A stretch of 64,000 nt of DNA. It comes from Ulota crispa. Taxonomy: Eukaryota; Streptophyta; Bryopsida; Orthotrichales; Orthotrichaceae. The translations under genes and the position numbers were made by a program. Location: positions 12,672,002 through 12,736,001 of the forward strand of contig OY987242.1 in the NCBI GenBank assembly GCA_963920765.1, written 5' to 3'. Shown here in pieces: positions 24,196 to 35,697 of the stretch. Each line of letters begins with the position of its first letter. Position 1 is the first letter of the stretch. Under the pieces are notes generated by a model. The model had not been told where the DNA came from and ran no database searches. It worked only from the letters and a program-made list of their open reading frames with translations.

Positions 24196-25108
24196 TTAAC
24201 TTCTAAAGGACCATGGCCTTTATTTTTTCAAAAGACACTCAAAACAATCACCTCTATGGCAATGAGTAAAAAAGTTTGAAAATTGGTCTTTTTGCATATC
24301 TAGCCGTAGGATCTTGTACTAGACTACTATAAGAATGTGTCATACAAAACTCAAGAACTTTGACTACACAGATTGGAAGATATTTGCATTTAAAAAGTAA
24401 AAAACAACTTTTTTTGCACCTTGCATGATTAGATTATTTAACTTTACACTTTTTAACTTAAAATTTTTGCACCACAAAATTTGAAATTCTATTTTTGCAT
24501 GGTGGGAAGTTAGTTGGTAATCTTGGGGAAAAATCAAAACAAAAAATAATTAATTTTCATTCTTTGAAAAAAACATTAGGCAGAAGAAGGTATGAGACTG
24601 AACAAAAACTTAAATTGCTAATAACCCTGCAATGGAATTGAAACGCAATAATCCCAATGGTGAGATTGTTCTAGAAAGCAAACTTCACCCTCTCCAACAA
24701 TTTGATTTGAAGAAATACTAAAATTGCATTCAAGAATGAAGTTTGTAAGTCATTTTTCACAAAGATGCTTGAAGTGCCCAAAAATCAAGATTGTCCATAA
24801 CTTTCTTATAACTAGTCCAATTGGAATGAATCAAAGCTTCAAATGTAGACAAAGATACAATATATGAGAAAAAAAAATCAAGTTTTTATAAGAATTTGTT
24901 TTGCTGCTTGGAGTCCCCAAATTTGTGCTTATTTGGGCATAATTTTTGCTCCTTGGCAGCAATTGGAAAAATTAGATGCCCACGCAAATCTTTGAATTCC
25001 CCATCTTCAATAAAAGTTTCAAAAAATTATGCAAAGTAGTTTGGCCATAGGTACATGCTCGAAATCCCATTTGTTCACTAAACGGACAGTTGGTCCTTTA
25101 GGGGTTAA
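24196..25108 (+). mobile_element. TTAA-family element B (subfamily I)
   Basis: Borders are TTAActtctaaaggacca and tggtcctttaggggTTAA. It shares its interior with element E in the same orientation (ggtctttttgcatatct; aagaatgtgtcatacaaaac). Its flanks, taacccTTAA and TTAAatgtccataggg, join to give the uninterrupted sequence seen in reverse complement at 7030-7045, which proves insertion at TTAA. Confidence 0.88.
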
Positions 25109-25300
25109 ATGTCCATAGGGCATAGTATATACGTTGACATATAATTGTCATTTGCTACCAATAAGAAATTTTAATTTGGGATCTCAAGTAGCTCACTAGA
25201 ACGGCTTTGATCTATTCTCCAACTTCTTTGTTGGTTTCAAATGTAGTAGAGGTGTGGATCCATTCCAAATACAAGAAAATACCCCATATTGTACTAGTCG
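25109..25300 (+). repeat. Dispersed repeat W, copy 2 (occupied site)
   Basis: Reverse-complement relative of 6848-7045, with element B inserted at its edge. Beyond about 25300 the similarity stops. Confidence 0.7.
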
Positions 25301-26504
25301 CAGCGGCACGCTGCGATGTTTAGAGGTTAACACAGAAGCAATGTATAGCAAGAGCCAAAAAACATCAGAAAGCGAGCAGCATGAAATGTGCAAAAAAACA
25401 AATTGAAATCTAAATCAACCTTCTAAAAACCGTCTAAATTTTTGGAAAACTTATAATTACAATCATATCAATGTAAGTATGCAAGGAATAGTCAATGCAT
25501 CCATTGAAAAAAGCAGATGAAATTGTGAAATGTATACTTTTTGTCGAAGAAGCTCAAAATCTCCCCGCACAATGTAAGGAAGTGTTTCTTTAGGTGGAAG
25601 TAAATTAGATCAATATCTAATGGACCAGACTACTTCTTTTTGTGGCAAAATAGCGATATTGGGCAAGTACATGTGATTGAAAATTTCTGCATTTTAGGCT
25701 GAAATCTTTAAAGAAGGTGATAACAAAGAATATCTTTCATATGCACTCAATTTCATGACATATGAAAATATGAATAAAAAGTTATGACCAAATTTGTTGT
25801 TTTTTCAAAGACAATTGCAAGAAAATTTGATTTCCCGTTGTTTTTTCAAAGACAATTGCAAGAAGATTTGATTTCCCGTTGTTTTTGCCTTTGCTATCGA
25901 ACAATCCATTTTGAATGTTTTTTTGGTGAAACATAGTCATGGTTCTTTAAGGGTTAAGTTGTTGCCCTTCCAACTATAAATCATACTTCGATGTTCACGA
26001 GCATTTTTGCATCTCAATAAGTCAAAAAGTATGAATTGATACAATTTTGCCTATTGGAAATGAATGTGTCCATATTGCAATAGAAAAAGCTATTTTAAAA
26101 TACCGAACATTCAATGGTCAAAGTACGTAGTGCTATTTTTCATCTTAGAATGACACTTTTAAATATTATCAACTTGACGTTGTGGATTCAATTTAAACAG
26201 AAAGGATTGAAAGATTAATCTCTCCTATTGTTTACAATGTAAAGCTATTTGATTATGATTTTATTAGAAAACTTATATTTATTCTCTATTGGCTATTATA
26301 TTGCAAAAAAAATAAAAATAAAAATGGCTTGAGTGGTAATAATAAATTGTTCTAGGTTAATTCCTAATCTACCTAAACTATCAAATATCGTGGGGTGTGC
26401 CCATATCAATTCCTTTTTTATTTTATTGATCATGCATGCCCAATATCTTTTTTTCATTCTTTCTGCAATTATGAAGGCTGCCCCACTAGGACCTAGGATG
26501 TTAT
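25301..26504. other. Unassigned AT-rich intergenic sequence
   Basis: Holds a local 40-bp-scale direct duplication near 25797-25885 (gttttttcaaagacaattgc twice). A lone TTAA-family-like right end (ggttctttaagggTTAA, ending 25958) has no recognisable partner. No gene is supported. Confidence 0.5.
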
Positions 26505-27152
26505 TTAACCCCTAAATACCCAAGGCACCCAATTTGGGTGTTTACAAAACTTTGAAGATGAATAAAACTATATCAAATCACTATTTTTAGTATTTTCTTT
26601 TGAATACAATTTTATTTTGAAGTCTGTTTTCAAAATCTGATTTAAAAAATGAACATTGATGATTTTCTAGTCAAGATTTTGTACAAGGGTGTCCATTGCA
26701 ATCTTGAGTTTTCTAGTGTTGGAAGATATTGAAAATGAGCCTCAAATACAGTAGAGCTTCAAGAAAAATCAACATTAGAAATCCATTTAAAAAAAATACA
26801 AGAGTAGATTTTGAAAGCTGTCAATTGACTACAGTTAAAAATGCAATGACCTTAAATCTCATATGTTTTTGATGACCAACACTTTAGATTTGACATGTGA
26901 AATGAGGATTAGAAAACTTGAAGTCACTTTTGCAGTTTTAACACCGTCATGTTCAAACGTTATAATCTTTCAAACTATAAGTAATATTGTTGTGTTTTCT
27001 TTTTCCATGTAATCTCTAACATGTCAAGTTTAAATTTTTTGTACGGTTACCATTTAAAAAAACTTGATGAGATTTATGAAAAGGTCGGTTGATTGTTCGC
27101 TTTCTTGAAAATGCCAAGAAGTTCAAAAAGGCCTTGGGCATTTAGGGGTTAA
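26505..27152 (+). mobile_element. TTAA-family element C (subfamily II)
   Basis: TTAAcccctaaatacccaag on the left and ccttgggcatttaggggTTAA on the right; 648 bp. Its interior (gtgtccattgcaatc; gaaaatgagcctcaaata) matches elements F and I. Confidence 0.82.
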
Positions 27153-27155
27153 GGG

Positions 27156-27512
27156 TTAACCCTTAAGCGTTGGGTGGGTCACCGTGGCCTACCCTGACTT
27201 TGGCTTCTACAATATTTTGCAACTGGTTACCAATAACATTGCCTCAAAAAATTGCAAAAGTCAATAGTATATGCTAATTCCATGAAAATTCCAATAAAGG
27301 CAGCTTGAGACCTAACCAAGTGATTCTGAATTTGGGGTACCTAAAATTATGAGTGTATTTGATGAATTTTATTTTTGCCTTTCATGGTGCACTACGCATT
27401 TATGATCACTTTTGAAAAGAAATCAAATCAAAATCAGTTTTTTTCTGGGCTACAGTGGCTTTTTTCGGAGGCAAAGGGCGTTTTTTGTTAGGGCCGACGT
27501 TTAGGGGTTAAG
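27156..27512. mobile_element. TTAA-family element D (357 bp)
   Basis: Left end TTAAcccttaagcg, right end cgtttaggggTTAA. It stands only three bases after element C (ggggTTAAgggTTAAccc), so the two are practically head to tail. Confidence 0.7.
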
Positions 27513-27514
27513 TA

Positions 27515-27860
27515 TGTAAGGTAGCATCATCCATATGCATTGCGTCCCCATGCCCGTCACCTAACAGTGGTAGGGCTAATCAATAAAAAAACAAATGGTT
27601 GTGGGTGATTGAGTGATGGTTATGGGTGATGAAGTGATGGTTGTGGGTGACTAGCATGAGGTTTTGAGTACCCATCTCACTATTTAAGAACCAACAAGCC
27701 TTGTGATTAGCACCTCTTACACATGATTCTTACAATTTCAGTAATTTTGGACTTTGAAAAATCTTTGTGAACAAATACTTGCAGTTGAAACCTTGAAATT
27801 GATGTCAATATTTTTGGTTTCCATTTCCTAACTTACAATATTTTTTTCAAAGTTAGGCAA
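27515..27860 (+). repeat. Single-arm relative of the 32.8-kb foldback
   Basis: Resembles the right arm of the foldback at 33395-33780: gtaaggtagc at its start, repeated tgatggttgtgggtga units, a ctcactatttaagaac block and tttggactttgaaaaa. No opposing arm is present here. Confidence 0.65.
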
Positions 27861-28101
27861 TTGTTTTACCTACTCCAAAACTCTTATTTCCACGCTTATG
27901 GGTGCACCTACCTTAGAGAGTAAGACCCTTTGGTTGGAAGAAATATTTGGTTTGTCAAAGGCACGGCCATGACGGGAAGGATTCAGTATCCAAACGAGGA
28001 ATCAAGAGTAAAATCCGCGTATTGGGGGGGGAGGATTGGATAGTTCAGCTGCCTTTGATAGATGCTTGATTCATGGCCAGAGTGATAGTTCATATAAATT
28101 T

Positions 28102-29019
28102 TTAACCCCTAAATCCCTTGGACCTTTATTTTGTGAAAAGACACTCAAAATTGCCATTTCTATTGCAAAGAGTAAAAAGGTTTGAAAACTGGTCTTTTTG
28201 CATATCTGACCATAGGATCTTGTTTTAAACTAGTATAAGAATGTGTCATACAAAACTCAAAAATTTTCATTGCACAAATTGGAAGATATGTGCATTCAAA
28301 GTATAAAAAACAAGGACTTTTGCACCTTGCATGATTAGGTTATTTGACTTTGAACTTTTTTAACTTTAAATATTTGCACCACAAAGTTTTGGGGTTTATT
28401 TTTCAGTGGTGGGAAATTGAGTTGAAAATCTTTGGAAAAAAATCAAAACAAAAAAACTTGATTTTCAGTCTTTAGATGAACATTAGGCAGAAGAACGTAT
28501 GAGATTGAATAAAAACTTAAATTGTTAATAACCATGCAATGGAATTGAAATGCAATAATCCCAATGGTGATATTGTTCTAGAGAGCAAACTTCACCATTT
28601 CCAACAATTTTTTTTTGAAAAAATGTTAAAATTGCATTCAAAAATGAAGTTTATAAGTTATTTTTATAAGAAGATGCTTGAGGCGCCCGAAAAACAAGAT
28701 TGTCCATAACTTTCTCATAACTAGTCCAATTGGAATGAATCAAAGCTTCAGATGTAGAAAAAATTATAACCTATGAGAAGAAAAACCCCCCAAAAAAAAT
28801 GTAAATTTTTTTTGTCCAATCTCCATAAATTTTTGCTTATCTAAGCATATGTTTTTCTCCTGGGCATAGATTGGAATAAAAGTTATATTCCCCAAAAGCT
28901 AATGTGTTCTTCTATTTTCAAAAAAAGTTTCAAAAAATTAGGAAAAAAGTTGAGGCCATAGGTACCTACCCGAAATCTCATTTGTCCCTCGAGGGGACAA
29001 TTAGGGATTTAGGGGTTAA
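28102..29019 (+). mobile_element. TTAA-family element E (subfamily I)
   Basis: TTAAcccctaaatcccttgg on the left, aggggTTAA on the right with ggggacaattagggattt inside it; 918 bp. Collinear with element B over its length. Non-coding. Confidence 0.83.
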
Positions 29020-29229
29020 TTTGTTGCGCAAACAATTGAAATAATGAGCTTTATATTTGTATTCTTGACACAAATATAAGAAGCTTTATTGCACCAAAAA
29101 AGCTTAAGAATATAATAAAAAGAGAAATGACCAAACACAACAAAAACCAACATACCCAAGCGCACCAATTGCAAGGCAACCCAAAAGTAAGAGATTTTCA
29201 CAAGCATAGTGCCACCAATTCAAGGATGG

Positions 29230-30822
29230 TTTCACACCTAAAGGACCAAGCTCTATTTTCTACCAAAATCACTCAAAACTGCCACTTCTAGGGGATTAGT
29301 AAGAAGGTACATTTTTTTTTTGGAAACCCATCCAAACGATCTTGCCTCATACTAGAAGATGTATTTATGGGAAAAAAATCAGGTCATCCTAGATGGAGAG
29401 GAGGGAGATACTTCCATCTAAAGTGAAGGAAAAAGGTTTTTTTTTTCTTGCTACTAGTAAATTTCAGAAGCCTTTGACCACTTTTACATGAAAAAATTTG
29501 CTCTACCCAAAGTTGTGCTATTATTTTTCCATGTAGGAGATTGAGTTAGGTATACAATGTATGGGAGAATTTTCAAATCAATTGGAACCATACAACACAT
29601 GGTAACAAAAATAGTAAGTAAAAAGAAGTAGAGAATGAGTCAAAACACTAAACTGTTAACCCCTCACCGCCCATGGTATTTTTGAGTATCTCAAAAATTA
29701 GCTTGAAAGTGTACAAAATGTTGGCATTTTGATCAATCTTATCAATTTTCTCTTAAGCACAACCATACAATTTCAAAGTAGACATGTTGTAGATCACATA
29801 GGAAAAGAAATCACAATAATATCACTTATGGATTGAAAGATTATAATGTTTGACCATGACAGTGTTAAAACTACAAAAGTGATTTGAAGTCTTTCAATCC
29901 TCTTTTTGCATCTCAAACCTAAAATTGAGGGTACCAAAAAAATATGAGTATGTAAAGTATAACATGCATAACCCCAATCAATTTACGACTTCTCAAAATC
30001 TATTCTACAATTTTTTGAATTGAATTTTTAATGTGATTTTTTCTCCAAGTTCTAGTGTACTTGAGGCTCATTTCCAAGAGCCTTCAACACTAGAAAGTGA
30101 AGATTTGCAATGGACACCCTTGCACAAAATCTTGAATAGACAAATCATGTTAATTCATTTTCAAAATCAGACTCTTGATGCTAAAACTAGACTTTAATAA
30201 GAGTTTAAAAATAATAATAATCATTAAAAAAATTCTTGAAAAAATGTTGCAAATATTTGAATAAAGTTTAGAGGGGCCCGGTTTGGGCCCCTTGGACAGT
30301 GAGGGGTTAAGAATTTAAGTATTGAAATGAAAAATGCAAATCCCAACGGTAATAATGTTGTTATAAGCAATCTACTCCCTTGGGATGATTTTTTTTTCCA
30401 AAATATTGAAAATTGATTAAAATAAAGGACTTCAAAGTTTACTTTAGAGTACAGAATCCATAAGTGCCCGCAAACAAAAACTCCTCATAACTTTCATCTC
30501 ATTGATTGAAATTGAATGATTCTAAGCTTCCCATGTTTAAAAAAATCTAAAGAACCAATTCCAATATTTTTTTTTGTAAATGCAATTTTTAAAGAAGTTT
30601 ATTAGGCTACTCAAAATGCCCCTCCTCTCTTAGTTTTGATAAATTCTTGCATAACATCTTTGTTGAATGTCAAAATGAAGAAAAAATTAAATGCCTACAT
30701 AGATCTCTAAATTCCCCAACTTCAATAAAAGTTTCAAAAAATCACACAAAGTAGCTTATCCAAAGGTACATACCCAAAATCCCATTTGTCCCCCACAGGG
30801 ACAATGGTCCATTAGGGGTTAA
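29230..30822 (+). mobile_element. TTAA-family element G (subfamily I), interrupted by element F
   Basis: The left end is decayed (ttcacacctaaaggaccaag); the right end is good (acaatggtccattaggggTTAA). The interior follows elements B and E (actcaaaactgccacttct; catttgtcccccacaggg). Element F sits inside it and is flanked by G sequence on both sides. Confidence 0.7.
29656..30310 (-). mobile_element. TTAA-family element F (subfamily II), nested in G
   Basis: TTAAcccctcaccgcccatgg to ggacagtgaggggTTAA, 655 bp, the same length as element I and inverted relative to it. Removing F and one TTAA rejoins element G as aaactgTTAAgaattt, so the inserted copy carries a clean TTAA duplication. Confidence 0.88.
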
Positions 30823-32190
30823 CAAAACCTACTCCACCCAAAATACAAAGGTGGTCATATATTGCATGGCACCTATAATCAACAACTGTTGAATTTGAGT
30901 AGCTAGTCTATTGCTTAGTAAAAAAAGGCCATCAAAAATCTAAGACCATTGGATGAAACTTGAGTTGTGTTCTTCTTTTTGGTGAAATTGCTTTCAAGCT
31001 AATAGGTATATGTGTTGTGCTTTAGTATTTCTTTGGTATGACAATAGTGGTTGGTTATAAGTATCATGCACTATAAAACCAAATGAAATATAGCAAAGTT
31101 TTGTTGTAAATCATGACTACAAAAACATCATTCTTGCAATATACTTAGTACTTAGTCTTAGCATCCTTGTGCATGCTTTCTCTTCCCATAATCCAAATAC
31201 TTTCCCTTTCAGCTTTGCCATAAGGTAGCGGCACCTAAAAGCAACACCATCCATTTAGTGACATCTAAAAGTGAAACTAAAGTTGTGTGCTCTTGCACCC
31301 AAACAAGACACGTAAGCACCCAAACCAGACACACAAGTTAACATAAGGGAACAAAAAATGTGTAGGTGGCGGTTTAGGGTTGCATGTGACATGGTCTTCT
31401 TGTTGTTACTTTTTTGGAGGTCTAGTCTTGACAATATACTAGTCTAGGGAGTTACCTTCAACAATTTGTTATTTATTCATATGATCTCAAAAAATTCCAC
31501 AAAACTTTTTGCTTGCATTTGTGCCCATTTCCTAACAAGCACATGCCATTAGATTCTCAAAAGACCCTCAAAATCACCACATCTGAATTAAGTGTTAGTT
31601 TTGGGTGCGGCTACCTTAGTCTGGAATCTCGCTCCAAATCTTCGAAGGAGCTCAATGTGAGACCATCGAATATTATTGAATTCAACATCAATGTGTTCCA
31701 ATCAAAGTGCCCAGAGGATAACATTTTGCATTCCATCCACATACTACTAAGTTTATCAAACTAGCGAAGGCTCTCGGGAGAGAAATTTTAACTCATTAAA
31801 TGGATCTTGTTGTTAGGATTTGATGTTTTAAAATATATTTTTTATCATGATTATTTTGACACAAATGAAAGGATTATCAATGTAATTAAAACATAGAAGA
31901 GCCAGCCCCAGCACAAAAACGGTCAATATATGTCATGATTCATGAAGTTGCGTCCATACTTTGTAAATCTACATATCATCTTTTGGTTTGACAAAATGCA
32001 AAAATGGTCAATGGCCCATCTCAGTTCTGGCCAAAAACAAGAAAGAGTGAAATCAGAGCTTTTCGGGAATGCTGTAGACCTTTATGATTAAATAGCGCTG
32101 GTTTAATTAGCTTGACAGGAGTGACAGCTATTCAAAAATTCACTTGCTAGGATTCAATTTCACAAGGGCCAGAGGGTAACTTAAATGGGT
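30823..32190. other. Unassigned AT-rich intergenic sequence
   Basis: No supported gene. Inverted similarity to 19376-19490 lies near 31000-31075. An 83-residue frame at 31513-31764 has no family resemblance that I recognise. Confidence 0.5.
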
Positions 32191-32193
32191 TCA

Positions 32194-32621
32194 GAGCACC
32201 TCCATCGGTCCGGGGAAACCTGGCTCCAGACAGGTGATTGCCCATGGCCGGGGAGGTTAAATTGGCGAGGCTGGCCAGGTGATCTCCACCGGCTGCAGCC
32301 CGGGAGGACTCGGGCTGAACAAGTCAGCAGAATTTGTGGTCATGCTGGTGGGCACTAGGCGGATATTCTTGCTCACTGTTCAGAGTATTTACAAGCAGGG
32401 ACAAAAACATGCTCAGAATAGAGCAGAAATCTAGAAAGGAAGCGCACCTCTAGCGCGCTACAAAATTCGCATACCCCGCCAGGTCCCCGAGCCCGAGCCT
32501 TCCTTTGGCGAGGCCGGAGAAAAATAAATCCTAGCCAGGCCACCGGTGAGAATGAAAATGGTGAACAATAGTTCAAAAGACTCGCCAGTTGAGCGGCTTG
32601 GCTCAACCGGTGGAGGTGCTC
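32194..32621. mobile_element. Harbinger-like MITE S (TCA duplication)
   Basis: Ends gagcacctccatcggtccgg and caaccggtggaggtgctc are inverted repeats resembling the ends of elements P and Q. A 3-bp TCA flanks each side (32191-32193 and 32622-32624). 428 bp, GC-richer than its surroundings and non-coding. Confidence 0.75.
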
Positions 32622-32774
32622 TCAAGTGACCAGGATACCGGTATTGCTAATGCCAGTCTCATGCAGCTTCTAATTTTGTTTTTTTTAGCGGTACCCCTAC
32701 CAGCACTCTACTGCCATTCCAGTATTCCATTGATAAATATAGTCCACTGCATGGGAAAGGAGAGAAAGCGAGAG

Positions 32775-33926
32775 GGCTCGGTTTACTGCACATACGTCGA
32801 TCTGGGCCCCGCCCCTGTCAGGGCCGAAAATAAATTGTCTCCCTGGCTGCCCTGCTGCCCCTTGCAACTGAGCTGTCCAGAGCGATTCAAGCTTCAGTTG
32901 AGCTTCATGTGGCCAAGTTAGGAAGTGGAAATCAGAATATTGGCATAAATTTCAAAGCTCTAATTGCAAGTGTTCGGTCACAATAATTTTTCAAGTCCAA
33001 AATCACTAAAATTGTATAGTTGTGAGTAGGAGATGCTACAAACAACTCTTAGTGAAGTCTTTAGTGTGCTCATACACTCATAACACTAACTTGAGGAGTT
33101 CTTAAATAGTGAGATAGGCCACTCAAAACCATCATGTCAATCACCCAAAACCATCATGTCAATCACCCAAAACCATCATGTCAATCACCCAAAACTATCA
33201 TGTCAATCACCCAAAATCATCACTTTGTCACCCAAAACCAATTCTTTTCTACACCTAGAAATGACAGACAAAATCATGTGTCACACTGGCTTGTAAGCAA
33301 TGCCTTTGGGACACCCACGGAGAGGGATGACGCTACCTTACAAAAAAATCAATTTAAGACACATTTAGTCAATTTGGACGTGTCAATTTGGACCCGTTTT
33401 TTTGTAAGGTAGCGTCATCCCTCTCCGTGGGTGTCCCAAAGGCATTGCTTACAAGCCAGTGTGACACATGATTTTGTCTGTCATTTCTAGGTGTAGAAAA
33501 GAATTGGTTTTGGGTGACAAAGTGATGGTTTTGGGTGATTGACATGATGGTTTTGGGTGATTGACATGATGGTTTTGAGTGGCCTATCTCACTATTTAAG
33601 AACTCCTCAAGTTAGTGTTATGAGTGTATGAGCACACTAAAGACTTCACTAAGAGTTGTTTGTAGCATCTCCTACTCACAACTATACAATTTTAGTGATT
33701 TTGGACTTGAAAAATTATTGTGACCGAACACTTGCAATTAGAGCTTTGAAATTTATGCCAATATTCTGATTTCCACTTCCTAACTTGACCACATGAAGCT
33801 CGACTAAAGCTTGAGTTGCTTTGGACAGTTCAATCGCATGTGGCAGCAGGGCAGACAGGGAGACAATTTATTTTCGGCCCTGACAGGGGCGGGGCCCAGA
33901 TCAACGTATGTGCAGTAAACCGAGCC
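32775..33926. repeat. Long near-perfect foldback (arms 574 and 532 bp)
   Basis: Left arm 32775-33348 and right arm 33395-33926 are inverted copies with few mismatches over their length: ggctcggtttactgcacata on the left against the complement of tatgtgcagtaaaccgagcc on the right. The loop is about 46 bp. The arms differ in length mainly because the left has five copies of a 22-bp unit (ccatcatgtcaatcacccaa plus aa, 33130-33236) and the right about three. No protein is evident. A transcript across it would form a long double-stranded stem. Confidence 0.93.
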
Positions 33927-34304
33927 AAGCCAGAGAATGTAAATATAGAACTAATAATTCTTAATACAAGGTGCATTAAATGCAGATCATGCATCTTGTT
34001 AATAGCTGTCCATGCAGCCCGGAGTTCAAATTAGAAGCAAAGTTTAAAAAAACTCATTCTGATTACATCTGTCTACGAATATTTACTTATTTAGCACAAT
34101 TCAGCAGTGTTTTTAGCCACTTGAGATAACTTAACTCGAAAATTGCATTTGTGGGGCTGGGTGGAGTGAGCAGCCTAAATTGCCAGAAATTTAAACGCCG
34201 GTGGTGAGACCATCATCAATCCTACATTGAAAGCCCGGCGGGCAAAAAGAAGGGGAAATAACTCCGGACTTGTCGAAGACAGTTACCTATACCAAACGTT
34301 GCAT
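33927..34304. other. Unassigned sequence right of the foldback
   Basis: Not matched by the sequence left of the foldback, so the symmetry stops at 33926. No gene is visible. Confidence 0.5.
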
Positions 34305-35149
34305 TTAACCCCTAAAGGCCCATTGTCCCCTTGGGGACAAATGAGATTTTGGGCAGGTACCTATGGTTAAACTATTTTGCGTGATTTTCTGAATTTTTTT
34401 TTCAAGATGGGGAATATTAAGATCTACGTGGGAATCTAATTTTTCTTTCATTTTGACAATTATTGAAGAAGTTATGCATGAATAACTAAAAAGTAGGGGA
34501 GAATTGAGCAGCAAAAAATAATTGCAACTTTTTCAAATAAAATTTTGAAATTAGTTCTTTAGATTTTTATGTATTTGGGAAGCTTTGAATCATTCGATTC
34601 TGATAGATGAGATGAAAATTGTGAGAAGTTTTAGTTTGCAAGTAGGTGTGGGACTCCCAAACCTCCATTCCTTTTCCCCTTGTAAAACTTGTTGCTTTAC
34701 TTTTTTGAGCTCTTTGTGTTTTTTTTTTTTTGACTTTTTTTTTTGCAAGTTGTAGTAGACTAAGATTCCTTGGTTTTCACCATTTGGATCAATGTAATTC
34801 ATATTTCTCAATTTTAGATAAATCCTCCAATCTTGCCTAGTGTATATGCAAATTTCATGACCTTATGGCATTGCAGGATTTTACAAAGTACACCTTTGTT
34901 TCATTTGAAAATTCTCACACATTTACTTGACTTGGTCTTCTACATGGGAAAAATAAACTTGAATTTTGCATAGAGCAACTTTTTTGATATAGGAGCCATT
35001 GAAGGCTTTTGAAATTTTTGGGCAGCAAGTAAAAAAAACTTTTGTTTTCACTTCAGATGTCAATATCTCACTCCTCTACAACTAGAATGAGCTGATTTTT
35101 TTCCCACAAGTACCTCCCATAGTCTAGAGCAAGATCTTCCGATTGGATT

Positions 35150-35153
<4 letters not shown>

Positions 35154-35210
<57 letters not shown>
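35154..35210. repeat. (TA)n microsatellite
   Basis: An uninterrupted alternating TA run of about 57 bp inside element H, directly against the left end of the 400-bp MITE. A shorter TA run (35611-35620) follows the right end of the MITE. Confidence 0.97.
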
Positions 35211-35213
<3 letters not shown>

Positions 35214-35610
35214 AATTACTATAGCGACACCCTAAATTGCTAACAGGACACCCCGTGTGAGCGTGAAATTTGATCATTTGGTGCTATTTTTGATTTATGC
35301 AAGTGGTCCATTATTCATTCAATCATGGCATTATCACCTCCTTGAAAGAAAACATGACAAATACAAATTTTTGGTGAAATTTTATTGCACTAGTCTTATT
35401 TTTTGATGTATTTTTGCTTTAAGTAACTCAAAAGTCCTTTATTTTTTGTTTCAAATTTAAGCACATCTTTTTTTTGTTTGAGTATAGTCTCAGAATGATA
35501 AAGGTGAAACCAATCTTTTGTTTCAATAAAAAAATCAGCATTAAAAATCACTTTTCATGCTCATAGAGGGTGTCCCGTTAGCAATTTAGGGTGTCGTTGT
35601 AGTAATTCCC
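35211..35610. mobile_element. TA-flanked MITE inside the (TA)n tract
   Basis: Starts gggaattactatagcgacac and ends gtgtcgttgtagtaattccc; the inverted repeat extends over about 45 bp (ctaaattgctaacaggacac against gtgtcccgttagcaatttag). TA on both sides fits the 2-bp target of Tc1/mariner (Stowaway-like) elements, although the surrounding TA run makes the duplication itself impossible to prove. Non-coding, 400 bp. Confidence 0.8.
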
Positions 35611-35697
35611 TATATATATACATTCCTCCTCACTCCCCCAAAAGTGGCAGGTTTGAGTGATTTTCACAAAAAAAAGGGCTTGGGCCTTTAGGGGTTA

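Larger units (their letters stand above)
34305..35697 (-). mobile_element. TTAA-family element H (subfamily I), host of a TA-flanked MITE
   Basis: TTAAcccctaaaggcccattg to gggcctttaggggTTAA. Its left part is the reverse complement of the right part of elements B and E (gggacaaatgagattttggg). The length of 1,393 bp exceeds its relatives by about the size of the (TA)n tract plus the MITE it contains. Confidence 0.83.

Noticed and set aside
23189-24206. Long frames of about 260-280 residues on both strands across the minisatellite
   Set aside because: They exist because the 24-bp unit is divisible by three and lacks stops. Several frames are open together and none has gene context.
25327-25958. 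A further TTAA element between ggttaacac (25325) and gggttaag (25958)
   Set aside because: The two ends are not inverted repeats of each other; only the right one resembles the family.
33130-33236. Five 22-bp repeats that superficially resemble a CRISPR
   Set aside because: Units are directly adjacent without spacers, lie within a palindrome, and the genome is eukaryotic.
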